Part shown: piece by piece, positions 1 through 12,648 of the stretch
How positions within the stretch are numbered: the stretch's first letter is position 1
How the letters are laid out: each line of letters opens with the position of its first letter
DNA from: Primula veris
Taxonomy: Eukaryota > Streptophyta > Magnoliopsida > Ericales > Primulaceae
Direction: 5' to 3'
Assembly: GCA_963682055.1 (NCBI GenBank)
Contig: OY821745.1
Location: 11,849,501-11,913,500 of the forward strand
DNA length: 64,000 nucleotides
Notes under the pieces: generated by a model
Told to the model about the DNA's origin: nothing
Database searches by the model: none
What the model saw: only the letters and a program-made list of their open reading frames with translations
Translations under genes and position numbers: made by a program

Positions 1-123
1 GATATAGGGAGAGAATATAGAAAGAAAATAGACGAAGTGTTTATTAAATAATATGAGTGCTAGGAAAGCCCAAGATAGGCCCAATAAACTAAGGCATAAT
101 ATGGCCAATAATATCCTACAACA
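1..123 (-). repeat. Element A 3' LTR remnant
   Basis: The stretch matches the right-hand LTR at 6473-6693 and ends in CTACAACA, directly followed by CTCCCCATTT, which on the minus strand is the purine-rich primer tract expected next to a 3' LTR. The outer part lies beyond the window start, and about 40 bp present in the other LTR are missing here. Confidence 0.75.
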
Positions 124-849
124 CTCCCCATTTGTACGTCTTGATTTCTTCGTCTTCATACTGTTGATTTGGGCCGAGTTCATTCATAGTGCTAAACACA
201 TATAATCTTAGGGCCAGAAAACCCAGTATGGGACAAAACCGGTACCTAGGAGAAATTGTGTAGCTGAATGATATAGGTCGAAATTCCATGTAAATAACTA
301 ACCACAAAATAGTGTGCCTCATCAAAATCTTACCAAAGCAACCCCAATGGGAAAATCTCTGATCGAATGAAAAAGAATGCAACAGTGGTAGTAGTAGGGG
401 ATCAAACACAAAACAGGTGCCTCATCAAAACCTTGCTAGAGTAAAGCCAGTGGGAAAAACTTCTAGTCGAAGGACAAAAGAGTACACATTGGTAAGAAGT
501 ATACAACAGGATACTCATCCTAATTTTGACAATATTAAGTGAGATATGATGGAAACGTGTCTCGCTAAAAACATTTCCAAGGAAAACCCAGTGGGAAAAA
601 ACATTGGTCTAAGGATAAAAAGAGTACACGAGCATGCGACTGGATGCTCCCCCTCACTTGCACACGACAGGATGCGAGAATTTTGACTAAGTAGTAATTA
701 ATACAATAAGTATTCATCTGGATGCTCCCACTCACTTGAACACGATTAGGTGCAAGGATTTCATATTCCAAGAAAGAGTACGAGCATTCGACTGAATGCC
801 TCATTTATTTGCACACAACTGGATGCAATAAAATATAACGTGGAATAGA

Positions 850-3800
850 ACGAGCATTTGACAGGATGCTCTTAAACTTCATATGTGAAGATTTATTTCG
901 ACGATAAATGCTAAATAGCATAATATAGTCATGTCTCTCTTGATCGATAATAACAAGTTGTCTTCTATGACAAGTGTTTTATCTGGATCGTAAGACAGAA
1001 CATATATAATTCAAGTATGACTAATAGTAGCTCGAAGTCATATACACTCTCTAGTCGTCTCATAGAGCACGAGTAGATCAGAGTAATTCGTTTGGAGTCA
1101 TTCCAAGACCTCTAAGATATCGCCTATTTCCTAATGGTAAAGACATACCATGTTAGGAATATCACTTATGCGGTCTGATCAGTAACCAGCATCGGTATAA
1201 CCGAAAAATGGTTGCATTAATTCGAGTACCGAATGGGGTATGTACACTCGATGATGCAAATGGGATAAGACAAGCCTTCATCCACAGTTACCTAAGGTAA
1301 TGGGAAAATTCCTTTTATGCCATTTCGATAGCAGCGTGTTAGCGCGATGCTGTGTCGATCTATACTATTCACAGCAGACGAGATATTCGTCTTAGTACAT
1401 TAGACCAAGTACAATGATGCGCTTATTATACTTAGATATGAACATCATGGTTCAATATCTCTTCATCATCACATCAGAGACGGACTGGGTCTATATCAAT
1501 GTATAGTGATCGAACGATCATGAGAGAATTTGACGACTTAGCGTCAAGATAACTAAAACGTCATAACACCTTCTGAGTGCAGTCTAAATCATGGACTTAG
1601 ATTCAATCTTTACGGGACTCGGTCATCAGGCTGAGCCACTACCATGTCTTCCTAAGATCCTTCATCTCGAAGGCAAATCTAAAAATGGATCGCGTGATAA
1701 AACACGCAAGGGCATAATACTTGTTCAAGTATCCCAAGCTAATCAAGTACTCACTTTGGCAGGTATACCACATCCGCTCGGATTATATTAATCCATATAG
1801 TGAACGTCTCATTTAATTGAGATCGTGTTCCGTGGTCAGGACTACTTGATTCAAGCATATGAAGTCACACAAATACCTTCATCTACATCTCTTTGTTGAA
1901 ATCCTCATAGAGATAAAACATAACCACATTCATAGCTGCACTAAGTTTTTTCGAAACTACTAAACTAGTAAAGTAGGGGACCATTATAATGTCCATTACG
2001 AGGAAGTAAACCATCTCGTAATTAATTCTAAGGTGTGAGAGAAACCTTGCGCTACTAGGTGAGCATTCTACAATCTCATTATTCTCATCACTTTTCCTTA
2101 CGAATAACCAAATAAACGAACTTGTTTAACATTAGTGGTGTTGGAGCTATAGGTCCGAACACACTTTCGCTAAGGAGTCTACTTGGATTGCAAGTTTCCA
2201 TTAGGCAAGTTTATTCTACGTTGACTTTAAGCAGCTGTACATGGTTCTCTGTCATAATTTGCCCATATTATCAGTCGTCACCGAATATATGAACAAGTAA
2301 TCAATGACATTCTTGTTTTGCTTCAATATCGTCTAAGATATCATGATCAATAGATATTTCAAAATTCTTAAGATAAGGAGGAAATCACACATCTCCTTGA
2401 TCATTTATAATCTCGTACGACAAACGAGTTTCAATTCACCACATCTGGGGCTGAACGAATTAAGAATCGGTCAACTTTCTCGTATCTTGGGAAGGACGAC
2501 AGACTGACGGCCGACGACAGCGTCCTTTGCTTGGCGGGTTCGGCCAAAGCAACATGTTACGACAGGAAAACGACATCCGACAAGGACTTCTATCATTGCA
2601 AGTATTTTGCAGCAGGTATAAATGATCTCGTGACATCTCATAAAGTCATTAAATGTGCCTAGTATTTTGTTAGACTTGAGGAAGTCTATGCACTTACTTA
2701 TCACTAAGTGCATTTTTGGGGATCAAGCTAAGACTGAGTGGGCTATGCCATGTTACTTCACGTCATTATTTATCAACGGTAACGTGCAAATCTCCCCCTA
2801 ACGACAGGGAGAACAGTCTTAGCAATGTCACTTTAGTATATCATGCGGGAAAGAGATCGCTTGCCAAGATTACTCTATCAAATGATAGGCATGAGATTCA
2901 TACCCGACTTATGTCCCCTTCAGAGGTCCATATTTTGAAGCACTCCAAACATGCGTTAATATGAGACTTCTTGCTCATAACCAGTAACCAGCTGGTACGC
3001 ATATGGTGTTTGAGTATCTATGGCCCTCATAACGGACCAATGCAGAAAAATAGCATAACCCCACACGGAAATATAAATCTTGGTGTGCAAGACCAAAAAG
3101 TGTGTGAAATCATTTGCAGTCGCTTCATCAAACTTTTCGTGAGTCCATTTGAGTCTGAACATAATCGATAGGATGTTCAGTTTCAATTTCCAAACTAAAG
3201 TAATTCAAATCAAAATTTCGATTCTTACTCTTCGGCATTATCAAGTCGATTAGACTTTTCAGGATAATCCGGATCATGAGCCATCAACTTAATGATAGGG
3301 CTAAAAATTTGGGAAATACTACATTTCTGTGGACAACAATAATCATGTGACCATATTGTCGATGCATCAACCATAACCATAAAATTTTTAATGGTCTGTC
3401 ATATGGTTGGATAAGTCCACAACAACTCCTTCACTTCTTTACAAGAATTCTACGAGTCCATTTCGTGATCTTTACACATACTAGTCTTTCAAAGTGAGCA
3501 TTAGTGGCATGAATTTCGGATTAATCACGAAATATATTCTAAGAGAGAATCCAAATGCGATGCGATTATAAATCAATTATCGTCTTTTAACCCGGGATTA
3601 TCTCATCCGGTCAATGCCATAATATCAAAATGCTCTTATCAATCGACGACAGGCGAATGATAGTACAAACAATCATGTCTTAGCATCTAAATCTTTTATC
3701 AATCGACGACAGGCGAAATGATTAGGTAACTTTAAATGCTTTAAAAATTGTGGTAGCAACAATTTGAAAGACATTTCAACTCCTCTAAAATACGCTTTTG

Positions 3801-5090
3801 AATGGAGGCTATGTAAAGAAATTTCATTTCTTTCATGAGCTATTACCAGATAACACTGGTTTTCTCGAATATTTTATAACTCAACAAGTTACGGCAGGAC
3901 CTACATGAGTATAAGACCTCATATTTGTCCAATCAATTTGGTTTTACCAAATATTTTGATTTAGAAGGACAGGTCCAGAATCGTTGTCAATGGGTACTCT
4001 TTTAGGCAAATAGTTGATGAAATTATGTGGTACACTGTTACCCACTATTTCCAAAAAAATCAACTACCCCACAAGTATTGTCTAAAATTTCATAATTTAA
4101 AGTTTGGTCACATTTGTCAAAGGAATTTGCTCAAATATTACTTTAAATTAATTTTGAGAAATTTCGTAAACATGCAAACCATAATCCAAAAGTATGTCCA
4201 AATGGAAAATTCATAATCCAAATGGAAAAACATAATCCAGATGAGCGAAAAATCGGCTAAATGATTTAACAAAATCAATAAAGAAAGGTATTGAACTCAT
4301 TTGAGCCACAAAATTGGTTGGTCTCAAGAGTTTCCTTTCAGTTAGCTTTAAACACATTAGCATCGGCTTTTCCACCTTTATAATAGTTTTGAACTATTTA
4401 AGAAGTAACCGTGCATGACCTTTGTCTTTATAGCTTAGAGTTGACTCCTTGAGCATTATCACTTGCTTTAAGACAACGGGTCATATTGTTCTTTTTAAGA
4501 AATGTCTTGGAGCCATAAGTCTTCGATTTTGACGATTCTCTAACACCTCGCTTGGCTAGGCGATTCGTCGGGATCGCGATAGTTCGAGACAAATAACACT
4601 TGTCTCGGTTCTCGATTCGTGGAAAAAAATATACACGAAGAACATTAATATTAGGCAAACAATTCGCCATTGACCCAATAAGATTAAAACTGCACATCGG
4701 GAAATTTTCTCATCCACAAACAGATGGGCGATGAAGAAACATGGTGAATATAAATTCACGACACTGCTTACGGAATACAATTTTCAAGCTAGTATTTTTG
4801 GTCAATGATCGCTCTAATATGTTAATTTCAGACATTTGTTCACCATAGACGTCATCACGTCTAAAATGTGGCGGCAAGATAAAATTAACGCCTTAGCCTT
4901 CGTCTCGAGGGTAACAACAAACTCGTGTTTTACCCATCTAAGATGGCATCCAAAAAAAAATTGGGCATCACATGCTCACATATCAGGGTGACTAACATGT
5001 GGTGACGGAATAACATCATTGTTTAAACAGTTATTTCACAAGTATGCTTTGCGATTTAATCATCATATATGGCATCCAACTTTTGTTGGG
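850..5090 (-). pseudogene. Element A gag-pol remains
   Basis: Reading right to left, the remains of gag, integrase, reverse transcriptase and RNase H can be followed only by alignment to elements B and C; frameshifts and stops are everywhere. The part at 2620-3040 is closely similar to an isolated fragment at 37093-37540. No functional product is possible. The gag zinc knuckle and the catalytic aspartates cannot be read in any continuous frame. Confidence 0.7.
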
Positions 5091-6472
5091 AGTTCTGGAT
5101 TAATTATCATATAAAACGACTTGTTTATATATTTATGTTTTGCACAAGCACAAACTTTGTTTCGAAACGACAGGTTTGAATACTAGTTTTGCTTCACATC
5201 TAAATTAGTTCTCATTGATCGAACGACGGGTCGATACTGAAACACCAATTCGGCGAAACATACATCATTATATAAACACACTCGGGGAAATTATTATTTA
5301 GTCAACCCCTTTCGGTAGCTCTAATTGAACACGACCAGGAAAGACGGTGAGGGTGGAGGGCACGAATGCCACTTAAAACCCGACCTCATTAGGATATCGA
5401 CTTCCGACTATATATTTCCTAGACATCGTATTCAAATAGGTGAGCCTAGTTGGGGAAGTTTCATAATTTTTCCAACTTAAATGTGAAAATATATGATTTC
5501 GCAAATGTACATATCTTATATATAACAACAATAATAATATTACATGATAGTGATTATTAACATGGCAATTCATAAATTAATTCAATTAAGATGCAATGTT
5601 ATTTACTAGCCAATTAATCAATTATCATGTATGTATTTATGTAGATATGGACCGAATTTTATACATATGTGAACACATATACTATTTTAAATGTAACATA
5701 CATACTACATGGATCACTACTGTAATTACAGTAAACTATATTTCTATTTACAAAGTTATTACAGCTTCAATCCAGAATTTCTGTCAAATTACAGTTTGGT
5801 CTAACATGTTTTAATAGAACAGTCCACATGTATTTGGTTTATTTAAAACTGGTTCCTAGTGTTTTCGAACTAAGAGTTTTGCTTCTACAGGTTTTTACAC
5901 CTACCAATTTTAGACAGAAAATACATTAGTTGTACTAGTAACTTTACCATGGGTGACTCGTACAGATCGGAAGCAATTACAGATCGGAAGCAATTACAAT
6001 TAACTCAGTAGTAGTATTAAGCTTAGTCACGTGAGATTGCAACATATTTAATTAATATATGACATCAAATTCTGATTTACAAAATAAATTATTAAGCTGC
6101 AAAGATAACTACTAGTATCATATATCATGGGCTAGTTTGTTCCGGTAGTATATATACCAGTTACATACAATGGTCAACACTTATATATATACAATTATCA
6201 TTCGACAGACCAATTCATAGACCGCATGCAATTTTAAGTACATACTAATAATATACATGCAATTGATATATGTTAAGAAGGGGAAAATATTATACCGTAC
6301 GTCTCGTGTTTGGGGAAGACCGGAAGAACGAAAAAAAAACTTCAAACTTTGGCCATATATTATGACTCAATTTTCGTATATACTTTTCGAATTTTTATTA
6401 CTCAATATTCGTTTGTTTACCCAAAATCTCTGAATAAATACCTCAATCTCCTTGAACAAAGTCCTGATAACG

Positions 6473-6693
6473 TGTTATATGACATATTAGCTCATATATA
6501 TATGTCTATAGATATAGGGTGAGAATATAGAGAGACAACAGACGAAATGTTTATTTATTAATATGAGTGTACAGATACATCAAGAGATCTCTAACCCTTT
6601 TTATATAATAGACGGTAGAATTACATATGCTAGGAAAGCCCAAGATAGACCCAATAGACTAAGGTCCAAAATGACCAATAATATCCTATAACA
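6473..6693 (-). repeat. Element A 5' LTR
   Basis: A 221-bp LTR that begins TGTTATATG and ends CCTATAACA on the plus strand. It matches 1-123. The leader just inside it reads CTGATAACG on the plus strand, so on the minus strand the primer-binding position starts CGTTATCAG, as in elements B and C. Confidence 0.75.
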
Positions 6694-7069
6694 AATATAA
6701 TATAATATAAAAGATTATAAATTTGTGGAATAAATGGTGAAAATTCAAAATTTAAATGAAAATAAGTAACTGAATACGAAAATGGATAGAGAACAGATAA
6801 TAGAGAATATAAAATAGAAAATAAAAAATAAAAAATAAAAAATAGAGAACAGATAATATAGGTATATAAGTTATAAAAACAAACACCGGTGGCTTCTTGC
6901 CAAGATTTTAAAAAAAAAACTAATAGAAAAAACTGTTACCGAATGGGCACTTATTTTGTTGGTTTTGTTTTTATTCTCCTCTGTAGCAAAGTCAATTGTT
7001 AAAAATATCAGGTTGTTTCAATTGAACTAGTATATGATTAATTAGTGGCAACTTAGATCTTCATACTCC
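6694..7069. other. AT-rich intergenic stretch
   Basis: Very AT-rich sequence with short A/T-only runs and a repeated AAAATAAAAAAT motif near 6810-6840. No reading frame or known element is visible. Confidence 0.5.
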
Positions 7070-8653
7070 CATCTCGTTGTTGCTTTTTTTTGCTCTAAAC
7101 AATTTTTTGGGTCATTTTTCTCAAACATACATCTCTCTTATCATATGTATCTAGCAATGTCTCTCGTGTTTATATGCATCTTGTATTCTGCAATCACATT
7201 GATCTTCTTACACGATCGATGAGAGAAATATATATTTGTTGTTAAATCATTGACTAAACATACTTTATGTTTTCTTCTAGGTGTATATTGAGAGTACAAT
7301 TTAATTATTATATTGATGAATGTCTCTTTAAAATAGTCAACATAGTCAACTTATTTGACTGTTTATGATACAATCACCTTAACGACCATTAGATTAGAAA
7401 ATGAATTGTTAGATAATATTTTTCAATAACAGATTTATTTTTTCTATTTTCAATAAATTAGAATTTGATAAATTAAAAATAAATTTTACAACACACTAAA
7501 AACCCAAATAAAAATATAGAAACCTAAGGGGGTCTACCATAAACTTAAATATTAATCAAATATTAATTTTTTTTTATTCATTTGATATTTTTTTATGAAA
7601 ACGGGTTGTGAACCAGTCATATAGAGTGACTGTTTCCTAGTAATTCCATATATTATTGATGGACTCATTTGTTATATTTCCTTTAATACTAGTAGCTTAA
7701 TGTAAATATAGAAACTTTAGCTTAACTGGTAATATGAACTGTAATTGGCGGTTATTAGTTTGTATATAAACCAATACCATTTTATTTCTTTGGAATGAAT
7801 TCTAATAGTAAGAGATTACACTTCTTAATTTCGTAAGTTCTCTTTCTTTCTCTAGCTTATTTGTTGCATATTTGTATACATTTCACAGTACAACTGATAC
7901 ATTACCGGCACTTTACAGCATTTCAAATGTCGCTGATTTTTCCTATTTTTGACCAATTGGGTACGGAAAAATATTTTAAAGGAATGAAAACTGAAATAAA
8001 AATAAAAGTATAAAAATATGAGAAGATGAATATGTTACGTGTATGAATTTACTTATTATATTTTGTTTATAGAGGAAGTGATGATGAAAAGGTATGAGAC
8101 GGGGTAAATTACAAGTTAGAAAATCTGAATGTATGAAATTAAGTAGTAAAATATGGTCATACATACAAACCATGGATGTCGCATCTCATTGTCCACACGA
8201 CTCATGTTGTTAGGATTAATTAAGGTTTATGATATTGACTTTCCTCATCTATCAATGATTAAAATGGATTGTACTGTATTAAAATATTCACATAAGCACA
8301 TTACATGGATGCAATTTTGCTGCATTAACTGCAGCGTGCATTAATAAGTGGTGCCCTTTGCTTCATCAAATTTTGCAAGACAATCTATAAGGATTATAAA
8401 TTTTTACTTATTATACCATAATTGCCCTTATAACTCCTTGTCCTTACAGTATGCAAATCAAAAGTTAATGGGTTAAAAAAAACAAAAAAAAACTGTTTGG
8501 TTGGTGCAAATTTTGGTATCTCGGCTTCTAGAATAATAAGAATTTATTTTTTTAAATAGATGGGCTGAACAAATTATGAATTTAGTTTAGAAACTAAACT
8601 TAAACTTGGTAATTTAAGTATGACTGTATGTATCTATGTTATTGTGTAATTCA
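7070..8653. repeat. Segmental duplication, copy 1 (left part)
   Basis: This stretch is repeated at 29244-29580 and 37541-38925. Over 7680-8340 against 37945-38605 the two copies are nearly base-for-base identical, so the duplication is recent. It contains no convincing gene; short frames in both copies lack codon character. In this copy the segment is interrupted at 8654 by a solo LTR and resumes at 11177. It lies just upstream of the DRD1-like gene. Confidence 0.85.
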
Positions 8654-9182
8654 TGTAACGACCCGAATTTTTAATTAAATGAAAAAAGGAAGCTTTAAAA
8701 AATATTATGACTTATTAGCATTTTCTGGAAACTTTAATTTTTATAACAAACTTATTAAAACACATGGAAAGAGAGAGAGAAAGAGAGAGATAAAACACAC
8801 GGAAGATCTTCATATGACTCAAATGCTGTCGCCTTCCTTTCGCCCACTTTCTATACTTTTTCCTTTTTTTGACAAGTAACATATGACTCAAATGAATGAT
8901 GCGACTAAAAATATGAAACTTAATTGTATAATGCAGGACTCTTAAAACATAAGTTGCATTCGGATGAAGAATTAGAAAATGAGGCAGCACACGAAGATGG
9001 GGACTTGGGAGAAGACGATCTCAACGATTATTAGATTAGTAGTGGTGGCTATGGCGATTAGTAAACAGCGCATTAACTTGTTATATAGTGTATGTTAATT
9101 TTGTATGCTAAACAATTGTAATATTTTGGTTAACTTGTTAATTAGCTAATGTTATCTTTGTTATGTTAAACTTTTGTTTCAT

Positions 9183-9184
9183 TA

Positions 9185-9215
<31 letters not shown>

Positions 9216-9255
9216 ATATATATATATACACACATATATATATATACACATATAT
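9183..9255. repeat. (TCTA)n and (TA)n microsatellite
   Basis: About eight TCTA units pass into TA repeats with interspersed CACA. It lies inside the solo LTR. Confidence 0.9.
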
Positions 9256-10325
9256 ATTCAACTTGCTGCGAACTGAATTGTAACATATTTTAGTAACAAA
9301 ATAGCAACATATTATAAACTTTTTATTAAACAAATAATATAAATAGTAACATAATACTAACAATGATAACTACAACCTTTTAAAAATTATTGCTTTTTAT
9401 TTCCAAAAAATCTGTAACAAATTTCTGACAAGAAACATTTTTGTTACAAAAGTATTGCTTTTTATGTCCAAAAAATCCATCAAGTAGCAACATACAAAAT
9501 ATGATACAATTCTGTTACGAATATAGCAACATAAAAAGCGTGTTACGATTATGTTACTAATGACAAACGTGTGTTGCTAATTCAGTTACTGAAATCTGCA
9601 ACAAGGCAAACAATAACATACTGTTTTTTGTTGCAAAATTGTTGCTAATCTTAGTTAGCAACATAATTAGCTTAAATAGCAACATTTTTTTTTGTTGGTA
9701 TCTGGATTATTTCTTGTAGTGAGAAGAAGAAAAGAAAAGGAGAGAAGAAGAAAAAGGAAATAAAAAAAAGGAAGGAGAACGAACCCTAGACGCCCGGAAC
9801 AATTTTTGATCAAACCCTAGTTTTTCTTTGCGGTTTTTCTTCAAATAAGGTAAGGGGTTTTCTATCCAAAATATACTCGTTATATATATGATTATGATCA
9901 TGCCATCGGTTACGTATATTAGGAGATATGTATATATTATCGTTGTAAATTGTTGAATGAATCATATTGTTGGGAATTTTTATGATGCAGGTGTATTGCT
10001 AAATTTTATGTTTGTTTGGATGGTTTTATTAAATTACGAATTTGACATTATACCGTGTTTGAGATTTTTAGGTTTTTATGAGAAATTATGGGGGTGACGT
10101 GATTGCAAAACTGAGTGAATAATGGTTGACTTTAATTATGCGTGACATGTATGTTTACATGAATATCGAAGGTTGATGAGTTGATGTATATTGAGATTAT
10201 TAATGTGTAATGAAGTTATGGTTGATAATAAGCCGTTACGCGATAGTTTTGTTATTTTTCGTTATGGCATTGTTAATTATGAGTATGGAACAACAGATAT
10301 ACATGAGTAGTGAACCTATCAATAG

Positions 10326-10674
10326 TCCGTATCCCTCCTCATGTCTTGGGATATGTGACTGCCGTGGACATGGGGAATGACCTACCTTTAGACCGGGGTA
10401 GGTGGCTTATAAGGTCTTAGTAGTAGTGTGTATTCCTCCCCATGTCTGGGAATACGTGACTGCCGTGGAGATGAGGAATGACATGCTTTTCGGCCGTGGC
10501 AGGTGGCTGAAAGGCCTGATGGTATATTTATAGTGTGTATTATGTGTGATAACAGTATATACATGAGTTAACAATAGTGCTTAATCCTCCCCATGTATGG
10601 GAATACGTGGCTGCCGTGGACATGGGGAATGACCTGGTTTTTGGTCGGGACAGGTGGCTAAGAGGCCTGATGAT
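10326..10674. repeat. Three-unit tandem repeat within solo LTR
   Basis: Three diverged units start near 10326, 10427 and 10576. Each holds CCTCC-CATGT, then GACTGCCGTGG or GGCTGCCGTGG, then GGAATGAC, then CAGGTGGCT or TAGGTGGCT. The units are GC-richer than their surroundings. Their role in the LTR is unknown. Confidence 0.75.
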
Positions 10675-11176
10675 GTAGTAAAGTAAAGAGATAATGGAGA
10701 ATTAAATGTGTTGTGTAATAGGGAACGAGTTCGGGATTAATTAGTTTTTGGTTGAGGTTTCTTGAATATATATTCTTTCTCTCATATATACATTTTCGTA
10801 CATGTTTATTTTCGTATATATTTCGTTTATGTATTGGCGTAGAATTCAACTTCTCACCACCACTCCACACGTGCCGATAGAGGTTAGCGCTGCGGACTAG
10901 GACACATGGCAGCACGAGCATTTGGGACGGGAATTTTTGTGAATTTCAAGTTGTAATCGCTTGGTTTAAATTTTAAACGTTTTGATAGTTGAATTTTGTT
11001 CAAGTTGTAGCCGTTTTGGCAGAGTTAAATTTTCTAAATACGCGGTTTGCGTTTCTTTTAAAATTATATGCTCGATACTCATTTTATTTTATATAGATTG
11101 TTATTTAATCCATAAAATGTTTTTATTTTCAAAAAATTCACCCCCGGCGTCCCTCTGGGGAAATCGGGGCTTGACA

Positions 11177-11300
11177 ATTCATTTGTTATATTAATATATA
11201 TCCTTGTTTAAATGTGTAACTAAAATGTGTCAGTGAAAAATAAATAAAGGACAGAAAATTATTTTAACAAAAACAAGAGAACCGGAAAGGCAATTTTTGA
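11177..11300. repeat. Segmental duplication, copy 1 (right part)
   Basis: Continues the duplicated segment after the solo LTR and matches 38921-39045. Similarity fades at about 11300, roughly 200 bp before the presumed leader of the DRD1-like gene. Confidence 0.75.
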
Positions 11301-12648
11301 TTGGTAACGTTTAAAACTATTAATTTAAGAGTTGCTATCATTTTCAAAATAATTATTGCAAATTAGTAACCCCTGTCAATATATATATAAACCAAACAAA
11401 TTTGGGCCAAGAAATTTTTTTTTTGAAAAAAATGTAAAAGTATAAAAATAAAAATAGAGTTTTTAATAAAAATAAAAAATAATTGTCCAAAATAGAGACA
11501 CCTGCACAACACAGAGTAGTGGAAGCTCAAACGTTCACTCTCTCTCTCTCTCTTTATCTATATTAACTCTGTTGTGTTTCTTCTCGATTTCAACGCCCTG
11601 CTATTATATATACATTGTGAGTAAACTAAATTAATTTCCTTTTAATATAGTCTTTATTTTTATTCTGAATAAATCTTTTATCAACTTCATCTATGTTACT
11701 TCTTTTTTCCTCTAATTATTAATTTCTGCTTTATCTTCATCTAGCACTACATTAATGTGAGTAAACACGATTAATTTCCTTTTCTTTTGGTTTCAATAAA
11801 ATTTTGATTTTTTTTTTTATTAAGAGTCTCTTTTATCAGCTTCTTTTATGTTAGTTTTTTCCCCCCTATTTATTAATTTCTGAGTAAACAAGATTAATTT
11901 CCTTTTAATTTGGTTTCAATAAAGTTTTAATGTTTATTTAGAATCTCTTTTATTAGCTTCATTTATGTTAGAGATTCCTCTTTTTAATTATTTTCTGCTT
12001 TATCTTTATCATGCAGCACATTGTGAGTTTTATTTTTTTAATTTTTTAATTTGGGTTTACTGTTTTTGTCTTGAATCTCTGTTTTTATCTTCATTTCTGT
12101 TTAATCATACATAAAGACTGTTTATTTTTTTGGAAAAACCGAATTAATTTTAGTTGTTATTTTTATTTTTATAAGTTGTTACCTATTTGACTGTAAAAAG
12201 ATGAGATTTTTTGGTATATTTACTAAAAAAATATATAACTTTTTACTCTGAATAAAACCTACTGTTTTTTAATTTACGGAATGAATCTCCTGTTTTATCA
12301 GCTTCAATTGGATCAGCTTCAATTTTTTAACTTTAAGTTATTGAAGCCAAAAAAGTCCCTTACTTTTTAATAAAAAAAATATTCTGTACCCTGTCTATCT
12401 CAAAAGTTCAGTTTTTTTACTTATTTTCAGAAATAAGTCATAACTTATTCTGGGTTATTTGAGTAGAAATTGCAACCTTTCCATTTTACAAGTTACATAA
12501 TAAATAGGGAAAATGGTTTATCCGAGCCCGGGGAAACAGATGAGTTCATTAAAACAAAGCTCTTAATATGTAGGATGCAACATTCAAGCTAATGGTATAT
12601 CTTAAATTTTAATGTTTCAATTTATTTTTGCTCAGGCCTGGTACAGTG
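11301..12648 (+). promoter_or_regulatory. Presumed promoter and 5' leader of the DRD1-like gene
   Basis: A (CT)n tract at 11537-11557 is typical of plant 5' leaders. A TATATATATAAACC stretch near 11378 could serve as a TATA element. A splice acceptor, TTTTTGCTCAG ending at 12635, lies 13 bp before the start codon, so an intron in the 5' leader is likely. Its donor would be one of several GTGAGTAAA-type sites at 11618 and beyond. Transcript ends cannot be fixed from sequence alone. Confidence 0.5.
11612..12110 (+). repeat. Tandem repeats of about 125-140 bp in the leader intron
   Basis: Units start near 11618, 11757, 11880 and 12022. Each begins with (G/C)TGAGTAAAC or a decayed form, followed in the first three by a (A/G)ATTAATTTCCTTTT block, a TTTCAATAAA-type stretch, then TTTTATCA(A/G)CTTC. 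The units are well diverged. The first two carry an exact GTGAGTAAAC, a good donor-site match. Confidence 0.7.

Larger units (their letters stand above)
1..6693 (-). mobile_element. Decayed Ty1/copia LTR element A (left end cut by window)
   Basis: This is a relic LTR retrotransposon lying on the minus strand. Its internal DNA matches, piece by piece, the better preserved elements at 29581-37092 and 39067-46386: RNase H part near 900-1100, reverse transcriptase part near 1150-2500, integrase part near 2900-3800, gag part near 4200-5000, leader from about 5100. Its LTRs differ from those of the other two (different sequence, same TGTT start and AACA end), so it is a sister family rather than the same one. 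No frame stays open beyond about 90 codons. The 3' LTR is cut by the window edge, so the left target duplication cannot be seen. Confidence 0.85.
8654..11176 (+). mobile_element. Gypsy-like solo LTR, 2.5 kb
   Basis: The element begins TGTAACGACCCG and ends GGGGCTTGACA, a TG...CA pair common in plant Ty3/gypsy LTRs. It is flanked by the 5-bp direct repeat ATTCA at 8649-8653 and 11177-11181. The duplicate locus at 38911-38935 has the same flanks without the element, an unfilled site that confirms both boundaries. There is no internal coding region, so this is a solo LTR left by LTR-LTR recombination. It carries a purine-rich tract (9719-9778), a TCTA/TA microsatellite and a three-unit tandem repeat. 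Confidence 0.8.

Noticed and set aside
7976..8344. Short frames repeated at 38240-38608
   Set aside because: They are kept only because the whole segment is a recent duplication; codon use and content are not protein-like.
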